Assembly (NCBI RefSeq): GCF_036588685.1
Contig: NC_086378.1
Span: forward strand, 48,044,686 to 48,108,685
DNA from: Mytilus trossulus
Lineage: Eukaryota; Mollusca; Bivalvia; Mytilida; Mytilidae
Reading direction: 5' to 3'
DNA: 64,000 bases
In this document: positions 1-12,440 of the stretch, in pieces
Position numbering within the stretch: position 1 is the stretch's first letter
Layout: each line of letters starts with the position of its first letter
Made by a program: the position numbers and the translations under genes
The notes under the pieces: generated by a model
Databases searched by the model: none
Told to the model about the DNA's origin: nothing
Seen by the model: only the letters and a program-made list of their open reading frames with translations

Positions 1-327
1 GTAATGTGAATATTATTATAGTTTGTGAACTAGCTCAAGTGCCTGATTAGCTAGCTAATAGTAGTAACTTCTTCGATTTTTTAAAGTTACTTCTTTTATA
101 AGTTTTGAAAGTTGAAATGTCAAATCTAAGTCACTATAACATATTTAACTTTATCAAACTATATGTTTCAAGTCAGGAATCTGAGGTACAGTGGTTGTCG
201 TTTGTTCATGCCGTTACTTTTATGTTATTGTAACATTTATGTCGCGTCCTGACGTTAGATACGAAAAAATGCAGGCGTATAACTTGATTCGATTTTTTTT
301 ATTATAATTTTTTTTATGGTATGTTAT

Positions 328-487
328 AGATAATGCATATTTTAAGGTTTTTCTTGTCGTAGAACACACCGAGGGGTGTCAGGATTGATCAAATGAAAGA
401 CCGACCGGAGGGAGGTCTTTCTTTGAACAATCCTGACACCCCGAGGTGTGTTCTACGACAAGAAAAACCTTAAAATATGCATTATCT
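328..487. mobile_element. Foldback/MITE element with ~70-bp inverted arms
   Basis: The left arm from AGATAATGCATATTTTAAGG through CACACCGAGGGGTGTCAGGA is mirrored at the right end, with one or two mismatches. The apex near 398-418 is itself palindrome-like (GACCGACCGGAGGGAGGTC). Weaker symmetry extends outward to about 300 and 515. No coding capacity. Confidence 0.85.
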
Positions 488-1877
488 GACTTATATACCG
501 TAAAAAATATTAATTTTATAAAGATTTGTAAAATTAGTATCCTTTTTTACCGACAACACTAAAGTGGGATATTCCTTTCTAATGCGTTCAGGTTTTCATA
601 CGCCCTGCAGCTCATTTAAAATGTGAAATAAAACTCACTAAATAATTTAGATATAAACCTTTTAAAAATTGTTATCCATACACAATAAAAATATTACTGT
701 AACTGCATGAAGTAAGACACAAATGTATTGTTACCATCCGATAACGGTGTATGACAAATACAAGACACATTGTAAGTTATTTATTGTACCACTTAGCTTA
801 TGAAAAAGGGGGAGGGAGTATGTTTTTTTTCTATTTGTTATGTTATTTCTATCGCGGAAAAGTTGTTATTTTTTTAAACATTTTACTTGAATCGAATGAA
901 AAATTCAGATTGTCTTTCTAATAGCAATACATTTTATTAAAAGATAACCAGGATAACATTATATACCCTCCGCACCCGACCCTTTCGTGAGTTACGTTAA
1001 TATTATGCAATAGAATATAAGATTATTTTATTAGTTGATCATTTAATAGAGTAAAAGGTAAACATAAATTTTAAAAAGATAAAAACTGACACGAAGACGA
1101 ATATAAATACATGTAGGTCACAGTATGATTTCCAATTCAGTGTGTATCGTTCTGAACATGCATGAAATATTTGCCACTAGACGTTAAGCAAGCAACCAAA
1201 ATTCATTCAACCTATTCAGTTTGACTCTATAAGATTTTCAAAATCTTACACACGAATATGTTAAATCTGGATTTGTTTTATGAAAGTCTACATTAAAATT
1301 CATCTGACATCTATGATAATGTTTCTTTATTATATAGCGATAAATCAACAAAACTTCACGTTATTTGTTTCTAAAATTAAATTGCGGGAGTACAATGACG
1401 GTTTCTTTTACATGTATCATCGGTTGAACTTTAGAAAAATAAATTTCCAAATCAGCAACATAAAACTATAAGACGAATAAAATTTTGAAGTAAATCATAG
1501 ATTGCATGTTTATCAAGGGAAATAATGACCTTACACAGGTCATAATTTTATGCCTTGGAGCATATACCATTGAAACATGGTATCGTCCGGGTTGATTCTG
1601 AAAAAGAATGACCTGACGTTCTGAAAGAAATTAACTCCATATAGGTATATAACAAGTGTTTAAACAATTTAAGAAAAGTCTTTCTGAAATGAAGTATTTC
1701 TTATCATACTAAATTTGAAAGCGGTTTCCTCGTTTGGTATGATTACTCAATAAGGAAAAGCTAAGTATCCTCATTCCCATAATTGTTTGTTTTTATAGTG
1801 TTTTAAAGATGTTGACTGCTGTTCCCCTTTTTTTTTACATTTTTACCTATTATTTCTATTTGTTTTATTCCTGCACC
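488..1877. other. Intergenic, nothing recognised
   Basis: A+T-rich DNA with only short chance frames. GCAGGCGTAT near 272 and ATACGCCCTGCAG near 598 hint at a larger inverted structure around the foldback. Confidence 0.5.
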
Positions 1878-2112
1878 GTTGTCAATATAATGGAATTCGA
1901 TACAGATTCCATACAAATGAGAGGTTTATCGAGCTATAAACTCAAGTTTAATGCATCATTTTCTACATAAAAATGCCTGTACCAAGTCAGAAATTTTACA
2001 GTTGTTATCCATTTGTTTGATGTGTTTGAGTTTTTGATTTTGCCGTTTGATTAGGAACTTTGCATTGTTAATTTTCCTCTGAGTTCAGTATTTCTGTGAT
2101 TTTACTATTTCC
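1878..2112 (+). repeat. Dispersed family B (GTACCAAGTCAG...GAGTTCAGTATTT), diverged copy
   Basis: It shares CCTGTACCAAGTCAG, CAGTTGTTATCCATTTGTTTG and TTTCCTCTGAGTTCAGTATT with copies at 9395, 18372, 24132 and 33048. No ORF belongs to it. Confidence 0.75.
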
Positions 2113-2149
2113 ATATAAATTAATTCCTATTTAGAAATTTACAATGTAT

Positions 2150-3400
2150 TTTAACAAAACAAAGTTATATGACCCTCAGTTTCTCAATTGCAATTTCAAA
2201 GTACATTTACCATGGTGACCAAGAAGAATTGTACAGCAGTTTGAGGAAGATATATCGTAATACATTTAGAAACCCCAGCTACCATAATGAACTAATAAAG
2301 GCTATACTGTAATAGTTCTTTCAAAATAGACTTCATCAAATAAAAATAAACCGAGTTACATAAAACCTTGTGGTCATGTTTCTGTTGGATTTGTTCAAAC
2401 GATTAGCAGGACGACGACCTCTGGTCTGATTGGCAAAGACATGTGAACTATATTTCAATATGATGCATGTAATTTTCTCAAATATCAGGAAGTAATTTGA
2501 CCTAAATATTTATTTATAGCTGGTAAAGAGGTTCTTTCCCAACAGATGTTTGTTTTCCAAAACTAGTTAAAATACACCATACTGTGAGAACTAGTGACAC
2601 ACTATTTCATGTATAGAAGTATTTGACTAAATAATATCATTTCACTGTAGAGTGTCATGAATATAATGCGAGTTGACTGATGTTCAGACATGTGGTCATC
2701 TTGGCTTCCAATGTAAACATTTAGATAAATGCTAAAGATTTATTTGTTAAGCTGTGTGTAACATTTCAATACAATTTTATATAAATGTCGTGCTTCTTGA
2801 CCAATATTTAAGTTGACCGTCAGAAGCTATTTCACAAAATGATAAAAGTTTACTCATTAAGGAAGAAATGATTTTTCCTTACTTTACCCATTATAACAGA
2901 TATATTATTTCGATAATTTCAATGTATTTTAAAAGTAAAACACAAGGGGTTTGACCCTCAGATTTTATATTGAATATTTGAGAGTGATTTGACCATGAAA
3001 TATTTTACAAAAATTAAAGTCAAATATATCGTCGAACATAACACAGATATCATAATGAATAGACATATGGGTCTTTTGTCAGATTGGACTTTAAATCAAT
3101 TAAAATTATACCGAGATGAACACAAATCTATCCCGTGGCCAGGCTTCTGTGTGATAAATGTGGACGTGTTTTCTTAGTTCAAATGTTTCTCAGGAAGACG
3201 ACCTTAGTTCTGATTGGCAAATAAGTGTTAACTATATTTCAATATGATGCATGTAATGGTCTACAATATCAGGAAGCAATTTGAAAGAAAATCATTTATA
3301 GCTGATAGAGATGGTTTTACACAACATGCACAACAGATGTTTGTTATCCAAAGATTCTTAATATAAGCCTGAGTGTAAATGACAAACCACTACATGCATA
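2150..3400 (+). repeat. Diverged direct duplication, ~780-bp offset
   Basis: Blocks near 2170 (GACCCTCAG), 2410-2500 (TCTGATTGGCAAAGACATGT, TATTTCAATATGATGCATGT, ATATCAGGAAGTAATTTGA) and 2550 (CAACAGATGTTTGTT) recur in the same order near 2953, 3190-3290 and 3335. A third, shorter copy is at 40808-40945. Confidence 0.65.
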
Positions 3401-3639
3401 CTATCTTACAAAATGTAATATGATATCGAGCTCTAAACTATCCCGCTAAACGAAAGAGCTGACTGCGGTTCAAACAGACATTCCAACGTCCAACGTCCGA
3501 CAGTAAAATCAATGCTAATGGATTATTCGTTTATCTTGTGTATAACTGGAATTCATACATGAATCACACTCCAGTTGAAATGACCTTCTTCAAATTTTCA
3601 ATGCATAATATAAACTTCCCGTCAACGTACAATGTGAAC

Positions 3640-3940
3640 TAACTCAGTGATGCCATCCAGAGTTGGTTGACCATTATGACATATCAGTTTCTCAGACGAT
3701 AGCGGATATGTTCCTACTGTTGTAACTACAATCCCGTCCCCTTTTCAGGAATGTGACCTATAAAATCAGAATAAATATTTATGTTTGTATAAACATGAAA
3801 AACAAGCCGTATGCTACAGGTGCAGCATGATATTTTCCCTTGCCGGATCACCTGAGATCACTGTCAGTTTTCGATTGAGTTCGTCTTCCTTAGTCTCTGT
3901 CCTGAATGTGAATTTGTATTGTAGTCGTGTCATGTAATGT
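3640..3940 (+). repeat. Dispersed family F (GTTGGTTGACC...GATCACCTGAGATCA), partial
   Basis: It shares GAGTTGGTTGACCATTATGA, GATAGCGGATATGTTCCTAC, GTAACTACAATCCCGTCCCC and CACCTGAGATCA with copies at 24845 and 46370. Confidence 0.75.
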
Positions 3941-3959
3941 TGTCATTTTAGTGTTATAT

Positions 3960-4262
3960 TTATCATTGTCATAAAAGCGGGAGGTTTTGATAGCCACAAA
4001 ACCCGTTTCAACCCACCCTTTTTTCTTAAAATGTCCTATACCAAGTCAGAAAAATGACAATTATTATCTTATAGTTCGTTTCTGTTTGTGTTTCATTGTC
4101 CTTGTTTTTTTGTTACACTTTAGTGTTTCTGTTGTTTCGTTGTTTCCTGTTATATTTGAAGTGTTTCCCTCAGTTTTAGTTTAATTTGTAACCTGGATAT
4201 CTCTCAATCGATGTATGACTTACGAAAAACGGTATACTAATGTTGCCTTCATTTCCATGTAA
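3960..4262 (+). repeat. Dispersed family C (CAAGTCAG...TCAATCGATGTATGAC)
   Basis: It opens with GCGGGAGGTTTTGATAGCC and ACCAAGTCAGAAAAATGACA like family B, but continues with AGTTCGTTTCTG, GTGTTTCCCTCAGTTTTAGT and CTCAATCGATGTATGAC. Copies are at 8480 (minus) and 11600 (plus). The small frame at 3987-4184 is repeat-derived. Confidence 0.75.
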
Positions 4263-6924
4263 AGCATCAACACATTGAATCCAGACTTGCAATTATGTTA
4301 TATAAATTCCAGAAATGATATCATATAAGCTTACCCTGTCCGATTTAGTGTTTTCTGTTGAACATTTAAAAACAATTATCAAATCAAATCTTAACATCAG
4401 ACATATGGGAACAGATACTGATCCGGGACTCTTGTTTACTGAAGTAAATAGTTATCTATAAACTATTAGGTGAACTATTTATGTACTTTACATCACTGTC
4501 GAAGTTACGGGGAGAGGCAATTGTCTTTAAACTAGTTTAACACCGCCTTAATGTATATATGCAATCAAAAGACAGTGGTTCACAATTTGGGGTTGGCGTT
4601 TTATGCTGTTTTTCATATCTGTTGTTCTTTCATTGTTTTGCATATTTTTCTTGTATCGTGCTGTCACACCATTGTCCAAGGTTATGTCCGATATCGCACT
4701 TAGATATGGTAGGGTATGGTATGCAATAAACCATGCACCAAAGAGACGTACATTTAAATATAATCACATGTAATTCAATGTTCACATATTTTTTGTTTAA
4801 GGACAATTCATTTAACCCTTTAGAACAGACCCATACAAAAGTATATTTGCTGCAAATGTTTTATTTAAGATGTTATGTGAAATAGATATCTTTTGAAGTA
4901 AGCACATTTAGTTTTGTAATAATGGTTTGTAAAAAATTTCGATTTAAGGTCAGTATGTGACATAATTACGACACCAAAGCGAGATTACTAATGATATGTA
5001 TGCCCTAGCCTGTACCCAATATTCATGTATCAGTGCAACAATCCTATCTAAAAAAACACCGATTTTGAAACAATGAAAGAATAGTACTATTTTTGTAATT
5101 TCACAGTCCAAATGATTGCTCTTTTAAACTTTCTTATTTAAAGAAATTCGTATATGAACTGACCAGCTTTTGTCAAATGATCATGTTTGATATGTTAGTG
5201 ATAGACATTATCATGCCTAACGATTATAATTCATGATTAATATTTAAGTACATGTATGAAGAAGTTTGATAACGTTCATTGGTCAAACATATATTTGCAA
5301 AAATTGTAAATACATCATCATATTCAATTTAAATGTCTTTATAGTAAGTTTTTTACATCAAAATAATTGTTTGTTTTTAATATTTGATTATAACATCATA
5401 TTAATTTCTTAGTCCCAAAGGCTGATGGAAAATATAACGGTGTCTTGTCAAAACAATACAAACAGCATACTGAAAGTGCGTTGATAGATACAAATGACAC
5501 CAACAGGACACGATGGTTAGATTCCCGCGTTTGACATGTCCTCTGCAGTAAAAGGAAACGAAAAATGAGGTCAATAACATAACAATGAACTTATATAATT
5601 TCGCATTTTTTAAGAAAACTGCTACATTATCTTTTGATATCGGTCAATAGATAAATCTTACTAATTGTTTGAATAAAAGGAGATAAGGAGTATACGTTAA
5701 TGTGACAGCAATACAATGTATCTTTGCAATAGCCAAATGACTTGAAATTCATACTTTTACGATCTATGTGTTTGTCTAATCGACATATTATTAATACGAA
5801 TAATTTAATCTGTCAACTCGAATAACATTAAAATGAAATGATTGCTTTTTTGTTGGATTTCAATTCTAATTACTAAATAAATAAATAAATAAACGTTCGA
5901 ATCCACCCTTTTTCAGCATACTAAAATAATTCTTGGTATAAAGATATTTTGCTTCTTAACAGTTATTGATCAATTAAGTCATTGTATTCATACGACGTCT
6001 ATTTCGCGCCTATTCGGAGATAAAGATAGCAACTCGCTGATATATAAAACAAAAAGGTCATAAGCTACGAATTAAACAAAATATAAAAATGAGATATTTT
6101 TTTCCGGACTTTAAAAAAACACAGAATAAACTAACATTTCGTTCGGGGTATCCCTCCATGACACACAATTTGTATTTTCACAGCATCAAAAACACACATA
6201 AAGCAAAGGAACAGGTTAATTTGTCTACAAAATATGGATTTAGCAACAGATGTTTACACTGTAATCAATGCGGTACCATTGATAGGTAAATGACTTCGCA
6301 AAATTCGCAAACCCTTTATAATGATAGTTTTCTTACAAAATTTTGAATCTTTACCAAAGATAAACAGCAATGATACCGATATAAACAGCCAGGACAATTC
6401 ACAACTACAAAGAACTGTCACTTAAAACTTAGAACATTAACACACATTGAATAGTATTTTTCAAACTATTTGCATCAATGTTGCCTAAGAAAATATAAAA
6501 ATATATATAATATACCGGTCATAATTCGGTTTCAATGATAAATATTTCATGAATAAAATACGTTCTTAAAACACAGAGAGCACAACAAGTTCTACATGCT
6601 ATGATTACTTTTTGGAGACACCTTCGATTCTTTTATTTTTGTTTGGGTTTGTGCTGCTCAATATCAAAATTTAATAGCATGTGTTGGGCAGGCGGTTTTT
6701 CGTCATTTCGTTGATTTCTTTTTCACAATGATAATTGTGGTCTTTTCTGACTTTTCTTTTCCTTTTTTGGTATCTTCAGCTCGTTACTTATAAGTACAAA
6801 TATCTAACTATATGTTAACAATATTAACTGTGCATCTTGCTTGTATGGTATTTGCATTTGAATGTTTTATAAACATAAACAAGTACTAGTAGTATTAGTT
6901 TTAATAGGTTTCTTTAATATTCAC
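4263..6924. other. Intergenic, nothing recognised
   Basis: No repeat family or exon could be supported. A 66-codon frame at 6089-6289 ending LHCNQCGTIDR has no recognisable homology. Confidence 0.5.
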
Positions 6925-7110
6925 TATTTAGAAGTACTATTGTAATAAGGGTTGCAAAGTACTCTTGTAGTCAGAACTACATAGTTATATTGTAGTAACT
7001 GCTAAATAGTTCTATTTTACATGATGTTTACATATGTTTTAGTTGAGTGCTGCGTAGAACTATTGCAATAAATAATGTGTAGTACTTTTGCTTAGTACTA
7101 GTGTAGCCTT
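6925..7110. repeat. Degenerate repeat rich in AGTACTATTGTAGTAA
   Basis: Irregular units of about 20-40 bp (AGTACTATTGTAATAAGG, AGTACTCTTGTAGTCAGAAC, AGTTATATTGTAGTAACTG, AGAACTATTGCAATAAATAA) repeat here. A second patch lies at 8045-8130 (AGATCTATTGTAGTAAGAAC, TAGTACTATTGTTCCAAGTA). Confidence 0.55.
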
Positions 7111-7269
7111 ATCTATAAAACCCTTCAAATGTACGTGCTAATAATACGATGGGTAAAAGATTGTTCTTTTGACATTATAAGGCTTGTCTGTGATGATTCC
7201 TGCTGAAATTGTACATCTGATAATCTAATTCGACGTATTTATTATGACGTTTGTAATAACTTCAGACCG

Positions 7270-7425
7270 AAAATTGCTAAAAAACATTAAGAACGCCACC
7301 GGGTGCGGGAATTTCTCGCTACATTGAAGACCTGTTGGTGACCTTCTGCTGTTGTGTTTTTTTTTATTTTGGTCGGGTTGTTGTCTCTTTGACACATTCC
7401 CCATTTCCATTCTCAATTTTATTAT
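7270..7425 (-). repeat. Dispersed family E (GTCAAAGAGACAACAACCCGACC)
   Basis: On the plus strand it reads GGTCGGGTTGTTGTCTCTTT then GACACATTCCCCATTTCCAT, a sequence I recognise from bivalve genomes. The minus-strand frame at 7225-7416 is repeat-derived. Confidence 0.75.
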
Positions 7426-8479
7426 CTCGTCGAAATGAAATGGTCTGAAAACAATGACTCTTTACTTTTGTCTTGATGTCTCAGAAAATAATGTGGAGGG
7501 TTTTAATTTTATATGTTTAAGTCTGTCACACGTACCTTCAATTATACGTTAAAACTTCACGTTGATTTTTTTCACAAATTTTGAGTTGGCATTTCGATCA
7601 AAGTATGACAAAACCTTGTACGATTAAAGTTGCCTTTTCACATGTAGGTCTTTGCAATATTAGATTAAATAAAAAAATAGTAAAATAAATTTAAACGGAT
7701 GACTGATTTCAACTAACTGTTTTTACTGTTTACTTAAGATCTTGCCTCGAACGCATAGATAAGTTGTCTAAGTTTTTATTAATTTTATATTTCTTTTATT
7801 AACAATAGAAATCAATGTAATGGATAATTGATCAATCAAGTTATTAACCACGGCGATAAATTTTCAATAAAACCAAATAACTAAGGATTTCAATACGCAT
7901 TTTTATAAAATCTAATAAGATTGAGAAAAACAAGTGCGGTGAACCTGTGACCGTTTTTTTGTATTCGATATTTGGTCCCTCGGACGGTCTACCGGTTAAC
8001 TGTTGATGCCACTTCTTAGTACCAGTAAAATAAATATTACAATATTGTGGAAAAAAGTGATGCGTAGATCTATTGTAGTAAGAACTGCATAGTACTATTG
8101 TTCCAAGTACTGTTTATTTTTATTATAGTACGCGCAATACAATATTTTTTCGTTTAAAGCTTTGTTTTTTTACCTATTGGTATAACATTCTTTTCTTGTA
8201 ACAATACCTAATTGTGAGGTCAATCTTATTTACTATTAATATTATAATACTTTATCATGTAAATACTATTTGTTATGTTTTCACTAATGGTCTCAGTCCC
8301 TGAACTTTAAATTACACGTAATAATTACGAGATAACTATCACGTCTTTATTGCAGTGACTTATCTTTTTCATTTATTTTGACAAAGCGTACTTCATAGTT
8401 ATCAAGCTATACGCAACGAAATCAACACTTAAAAAGCACTTCTCTGTTAATTTGAGTTAACATTGATATGATCTTTATT

Positions 8480-8772
8480 ATAAATGAACTGTTTACAAAA
8501 CTGATAATTTTTGGAAATACTAAAAATTTCTGACTTAGGAAAAGATAAATGAAGGCAACAGGGGTATACCGATGTTCGAAACTCATAAATCGATAGAGAA
8601 AAAATCAAATCCGGGTTACAAACTAAAACTGATGGAAACACATCAAATATAAGAGGAGAACAACGACACAACAGAAACACAACATTAAAATGTAACTTAC
8701 ACCATGTACACAGAAACGAACTATAATATGACAATGGCCATTTTCCGGAATTGGTGCAGAACATATTAAGAA
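8480..8772 (-). repeat. Dispersed family C copy
   Basis: Minus-strand copy with GATGGAAACACATCAAATAT and AACGAACTATAATATGACAA. Two overlapping minus-strand open frames of 72 and 105 codons are products of the repeat. Confidence 0.75.
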
Positions 8773-8794
8773 AAAAATGGTAGATTGAATCTGG

Positions 8795-8912
8795 ATTTGT
8801 GGCATAACTTTCGCGAATTTGTAGTCCTCAGTGCTCTTCAACTTCGGATTTTATTTGCCCTTATCATTTTTTTTATTCAAACGTAACTGATGAGTCTTTT
8901 GTAGACTTCATT
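8795..8912 (+). repeat. Dispersed family A, decayed copy
   Basis: TTGTAGTCCTCAGTGCTCTT, CAACTTCGGATTTTATTTGC and CTGATGAGTCTTTTGTAGAC follow the order of family A. Confidence 0.6.
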
Positions 8913-9394
8913 GAATTTTCATTTATCATTTTCTTAAGCTACACACCTATGATATTCATAGTTATGTTTTCATAATAATTGATTAAAAAAATATATATCA
9001 CTTATCATATTTTGCATAATCAGCAGCGAATGTACAATCATCAAAGGCAAATCATTTGTTGTAAAGATGACCAATTACATAATCGAATCGGTACGTGGCA
9101 AAAAGTTTAATACTCAGTCTAAATTGACATGAGAATTTAGGGTATATCAATTGGAGGTACATTGCACTGATTCGGGGATTTTATAATAATCCAATTATTA
9201 TAGCTATTAGTTCAAAGGGATATTAAAACTCAAATTTGACATGTTGACTCTTCTAACTGTATTATTAGTGTAATAAATCTTTTGAATAAATAACGGGCTA
9301 AAAGCATTGCTCATAATGCTCTTATTATCATTGTTGTATATTTGTCATTCATGATTTTGATGAATGATATATTTTGATATATTATGCATCGTTG

Positions 9395-9662
9395 ACAAAG
9401 TAATGAAATTTGATGCGACTGTCATATAAGTGGGAGGTTGAGCTAGCTATAAAACAAGATTCAATCCATCATTTTCTACATTAGAAAATGCATGTACCAA
9501 GTCAGGAATATGATAGTTGTTATCCATTCGTTTGATGTGTTTGGACTTTTGATTTTGCCTTTTGATTTTGGACTTTTGATTTTGCCTTTTGATTTTGAAC
9601 TTTCCTTTTTGAATTTTCCTCGGAGTTCAGTATTTTTGTGTTTTTACTTTTTATATGTTGAC
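9395..9662 (+). repeat. Dispersed family B, fullest plus-strand copy
   Basis: It runs from GACAAAGTAATGAAATTTGA through CATATAAGTGGGAGGTTGAG to CTCGGAGTTCAGTATTTTTG. It contains a 27-bp internal tandem duplication (GGACTTTTGATTTTGCC...) at about 9543-9596. Open frames here are repeat-derived. Confidence 0.8.
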
Positions 9663-10034
9663 GCTTTCTTCTTATACGTGTACCATATAGACCACAATAT
9701 GACGGCAGCAACAACTCATAAGTTAATGCAGTATTTGCATGTCCAGTATATCGTACATAAAAAAAAACACAGCTCTTAGTTAATCTGGGACGTTAGATGT
9801 GAATAAAAGTACATTGAATACAATATCACAAATAAAAACTTCGAGTAACAAATTGCTATTTCAAGAGCTTTCATTAATGCGTTTCAATATTTCCTATTTA
9901 TAACAAACATTTGACGGTAATATTAAGTTAAAAGTAGTTAGTTTTTCTTCTTATTCGTGTTCATATCTAAGTCTCAAAGATACTGAACTTTATTTCGTCT
10001 TGGAGACATGATTTGTGTACTAGTTTTTGTCTCA

Positions 10035-10205
10035 TTCGGCCCATTATAAAGAGAGGTGAAAGACACAAAAGGGATATTCAAACTAACAAGTCACCAACAA
10101 ACTGACAATGGTTGCAAAAAAAACGAAAAATCACGAAACACAAAACACAACATCGAAAACTAAATTCCAGGCAACACGAACGCCACCAAAAACAAGGAAT
10201 GATAT
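10035..10205 (-). repeat. Family F-like fragment, diverged
   Basis: GACACAAAAGGGATATTCAA, CTGACAATGGTTGC and ACGAACGCCACCAAAAACAA follow the order of family F but are strongly diverged. Confidence 0.5.
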
Positions 10206-10814
10206 CAGATTTACTAGCTGACTGGTATATAGGAAAGGTTTTGCTCACTGTCAACGATTGTTGGGATTACATATAGCATATTGTATTCTCTGACTTGAAC
10301 TCTGGTAGATAGTTTTTCAATTGAAAATCAAACCATGTTTTGTATTGTAATAGTATAAGACATTACTTAATCATGTAATGTTTTGATTACAAAATCGTAG
10401 AAAATATATCACGAAGACACAAAGTACTGACTTTATTTCCTCACTTCAATTTTGAGTTATCTGTCTTTGTTTGTGCAATACAAATAATCAAACTTAATAA
10501 AAACGGAGTCGTCTGATTTTTATGTTGATTTTTGTATTATATGTAGTTCGGAGAGTTCGCGGAAACATTTTTTTTTAAATAACAACATTGTGTCCTGTAA
10601 AATAACATTCTGTTTGACTCTACATATTTGTAATATTTTTTGAATTGTATTAAAAGAAATTGTTGGCAATCCATTGATAAAAGAAACAGCTGTACAATTC
10701 AAAGAGCAACTTACAAAATTCATAGTTTTATAATGCCTTTAACAAAATATTTTATTAGGAAGAGTTAGAGAAGATACAGATCTTTTCGCTAATTCAAACT
10801 AACTTATATAAATA

Positions 10815-11072
10815 AAGGAAGATGTGGTATGAGTGTCAATGAGACAACTCTCCATCCAAGTCAAAACTTCTAAAGGTAAATTATCATAGGTCTAAGTACG
10901 GTCTTTAACACAGAGCCTTGACTCACACCGAACAGCAAGCTATAAAGCACCCCAAATATTACTAGTGTAAATCGATTCAAATGGGAAAAACAACGGTCTA
11001 ATCTATACAAAAACGAGAAACGAGAAACACTTATGAGCCCCATACACAGACGACAACCACTGAACATCATAT
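10815..11072 (+). repeat. Dispersed family D (GATGTGGTATGAGTG...CTCTCCATCC), longest copy
   Basis: It runs from GGAAGATGTGGTATGAGTGT through ACAACTCTCCATCCAAGTC, ACACAGAGCCTTGACTCACA, GAACAGCAAGCTATAAAGCA and GAAACGAGAAACACTTATGA. I recognise it as a common Mytilus repeat. Shorter copies are at 34512, 38228 and 41275. Confidence 0.8.
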
Positions 11073-11093
11073 TGTTGACTTAGGAAAGATGCC

Positions 11094-11495
11094 TTGTGCT
11101 TGTCCCCTTTTCCGCGGTCAAATATTTTAAAGTCAATTCAAGTAGAAATTGCACAAGTTGTCTCTGAAAGGGTGGCATCTGCAAGAATCGCTAATCAGAT
11201 GGCTACCCTTGGCTTCCTTATGGCAAAATTGCTAAAAGCAACATTTTTGACTTTGAAAAAGCAGATGGTTAACGAAGGTATAGACGAGCGTACGATCATT
11301 TTAATGTCGTTCATCCTGACGAGAAAGCGTAGTCCATTTCAAACTTTCGCAGTATTGTATGTAATGATAAAACTTTATTTTTTACACCTTCCATTTACAA
11401 TAGGTAGTCTCCATCAGGTGAGGACCCGTAATTGGTCGAATTACCCTAAATGTACAAAATTCTGTAATTTTGTCGACGGATTTGGAATGTTTTAA
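11094..11495 (+). other. Unidentified 133-codon open frame
   Basis: It starts just after the family D repeat. Residues 18-75 or so read like a regular helix (AQVVSERVASARIANQMATL, then LLKATFLTLKKQMVNEGIDE) with balanced composition. The rest is irregular. No family is recognised and no splice or promoter support was found. It could be a piece of a mobile-element protein or chance. Confidence 0.2.
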
Positions 11496-11599
11496 AAATG
11501 TTTTCTATGCTCAAGTTATGGAACATGTTTGATTTGAATAACACTCACACATTTTTTTTATATTAGTTGAGAATTATCTCTGCTCGTTGTTTGATATAT

Positions 11600-11868
11600 C
11601 TTTCCACCAATACGAAGTTGGTTTTGTTTTGCTTCAGATGTCCTGTTCTAAGTCAGGAAAATGGTAGTCGTTATCAAATAGCCTGTTTCTAAGTATGTTG
11701 GCATTTGTTTCTGTAGCAGTTCATCATTTCTGTGGTTTCGCTGTTTTACTGATATAATTGATATATATTCCTGGGTTTTGTTTGTGACCCGATTTTTTGT
11801 TTGTTTGTGTAAAATCGATCTATGACTAGTGAACTACGGTAAACTCCTGTTGTCTTCATTTATAGCAG
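11600..11868 (+). repeat. Dispersed family C, diverged copy
   Basis: TGTCCTGTTCTAAGTCAGGA, TTGTGACCCGATTT and ATCGATCTATGACTAGTGAA align with the copies at 3960 and 8480, with many substitutions. Confidence 0.65.
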
Positions 11869-12418
11869 GGTTTAGAACAGAAAAATTATCTGGAGAGTCT
11901 CTTATTAAAGCAATAAAAGAGTAAACAGAAATGGATGTTCCTTGTTTTCGTGCACGGCCAGTTTGTCAAATGATATTCTAAATTAGCTTTTTAATTGACA
12001 AGAGTTTTAAAAAGTCCATATGATTTTCAAGACATAACATTGTTAAAATTGTGATATGTTTTCACTGTTTAACGCAATTAAAAAAAAATTCCGAAGTAGT
12101 GAAAATTGTCATGCTATTCGTTCTTGTATAGGGCATCCCTCTGACTAAGTAGGCTTTACTTATTGTTACAATCCGCGTACTGTTACCCAACTTTTTTCAG
12201 GAATTTTAAATATGCTTAATAATCCTGACAATGTTGTATAATGAAAATGACATTTATGTTATTTTTCGTCCGCAATATCTAAGTGGAGTTTTTTATGGTT
12301 TCTTTTAAGTTAAAGCCAAATTTTTTTTGCGCACCTTCTCATTTTCAGACGGATTTTTCCTTTATAAACGTGTCAAAATAAGCAAATGAAAGAAGTCAGA
12401 TCAGTTAATCTCCCAAAG

Positions 12419-12440
12419 ATATATATATATATATATATAT
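12419..12440. repeat. (AT)n microsatellite
   Basis: An uninterrupted AT dinucleotide run lies in otherwise featureless intergenic DNA. Confidence 0.8.

Noticed and set aside
9492-9779. 95-codon plus-strand frame with repeated DFGLLILPF
   Set aside because: The repeated peptide is the 27-bp duplication inside a family B repeat; no coding support.
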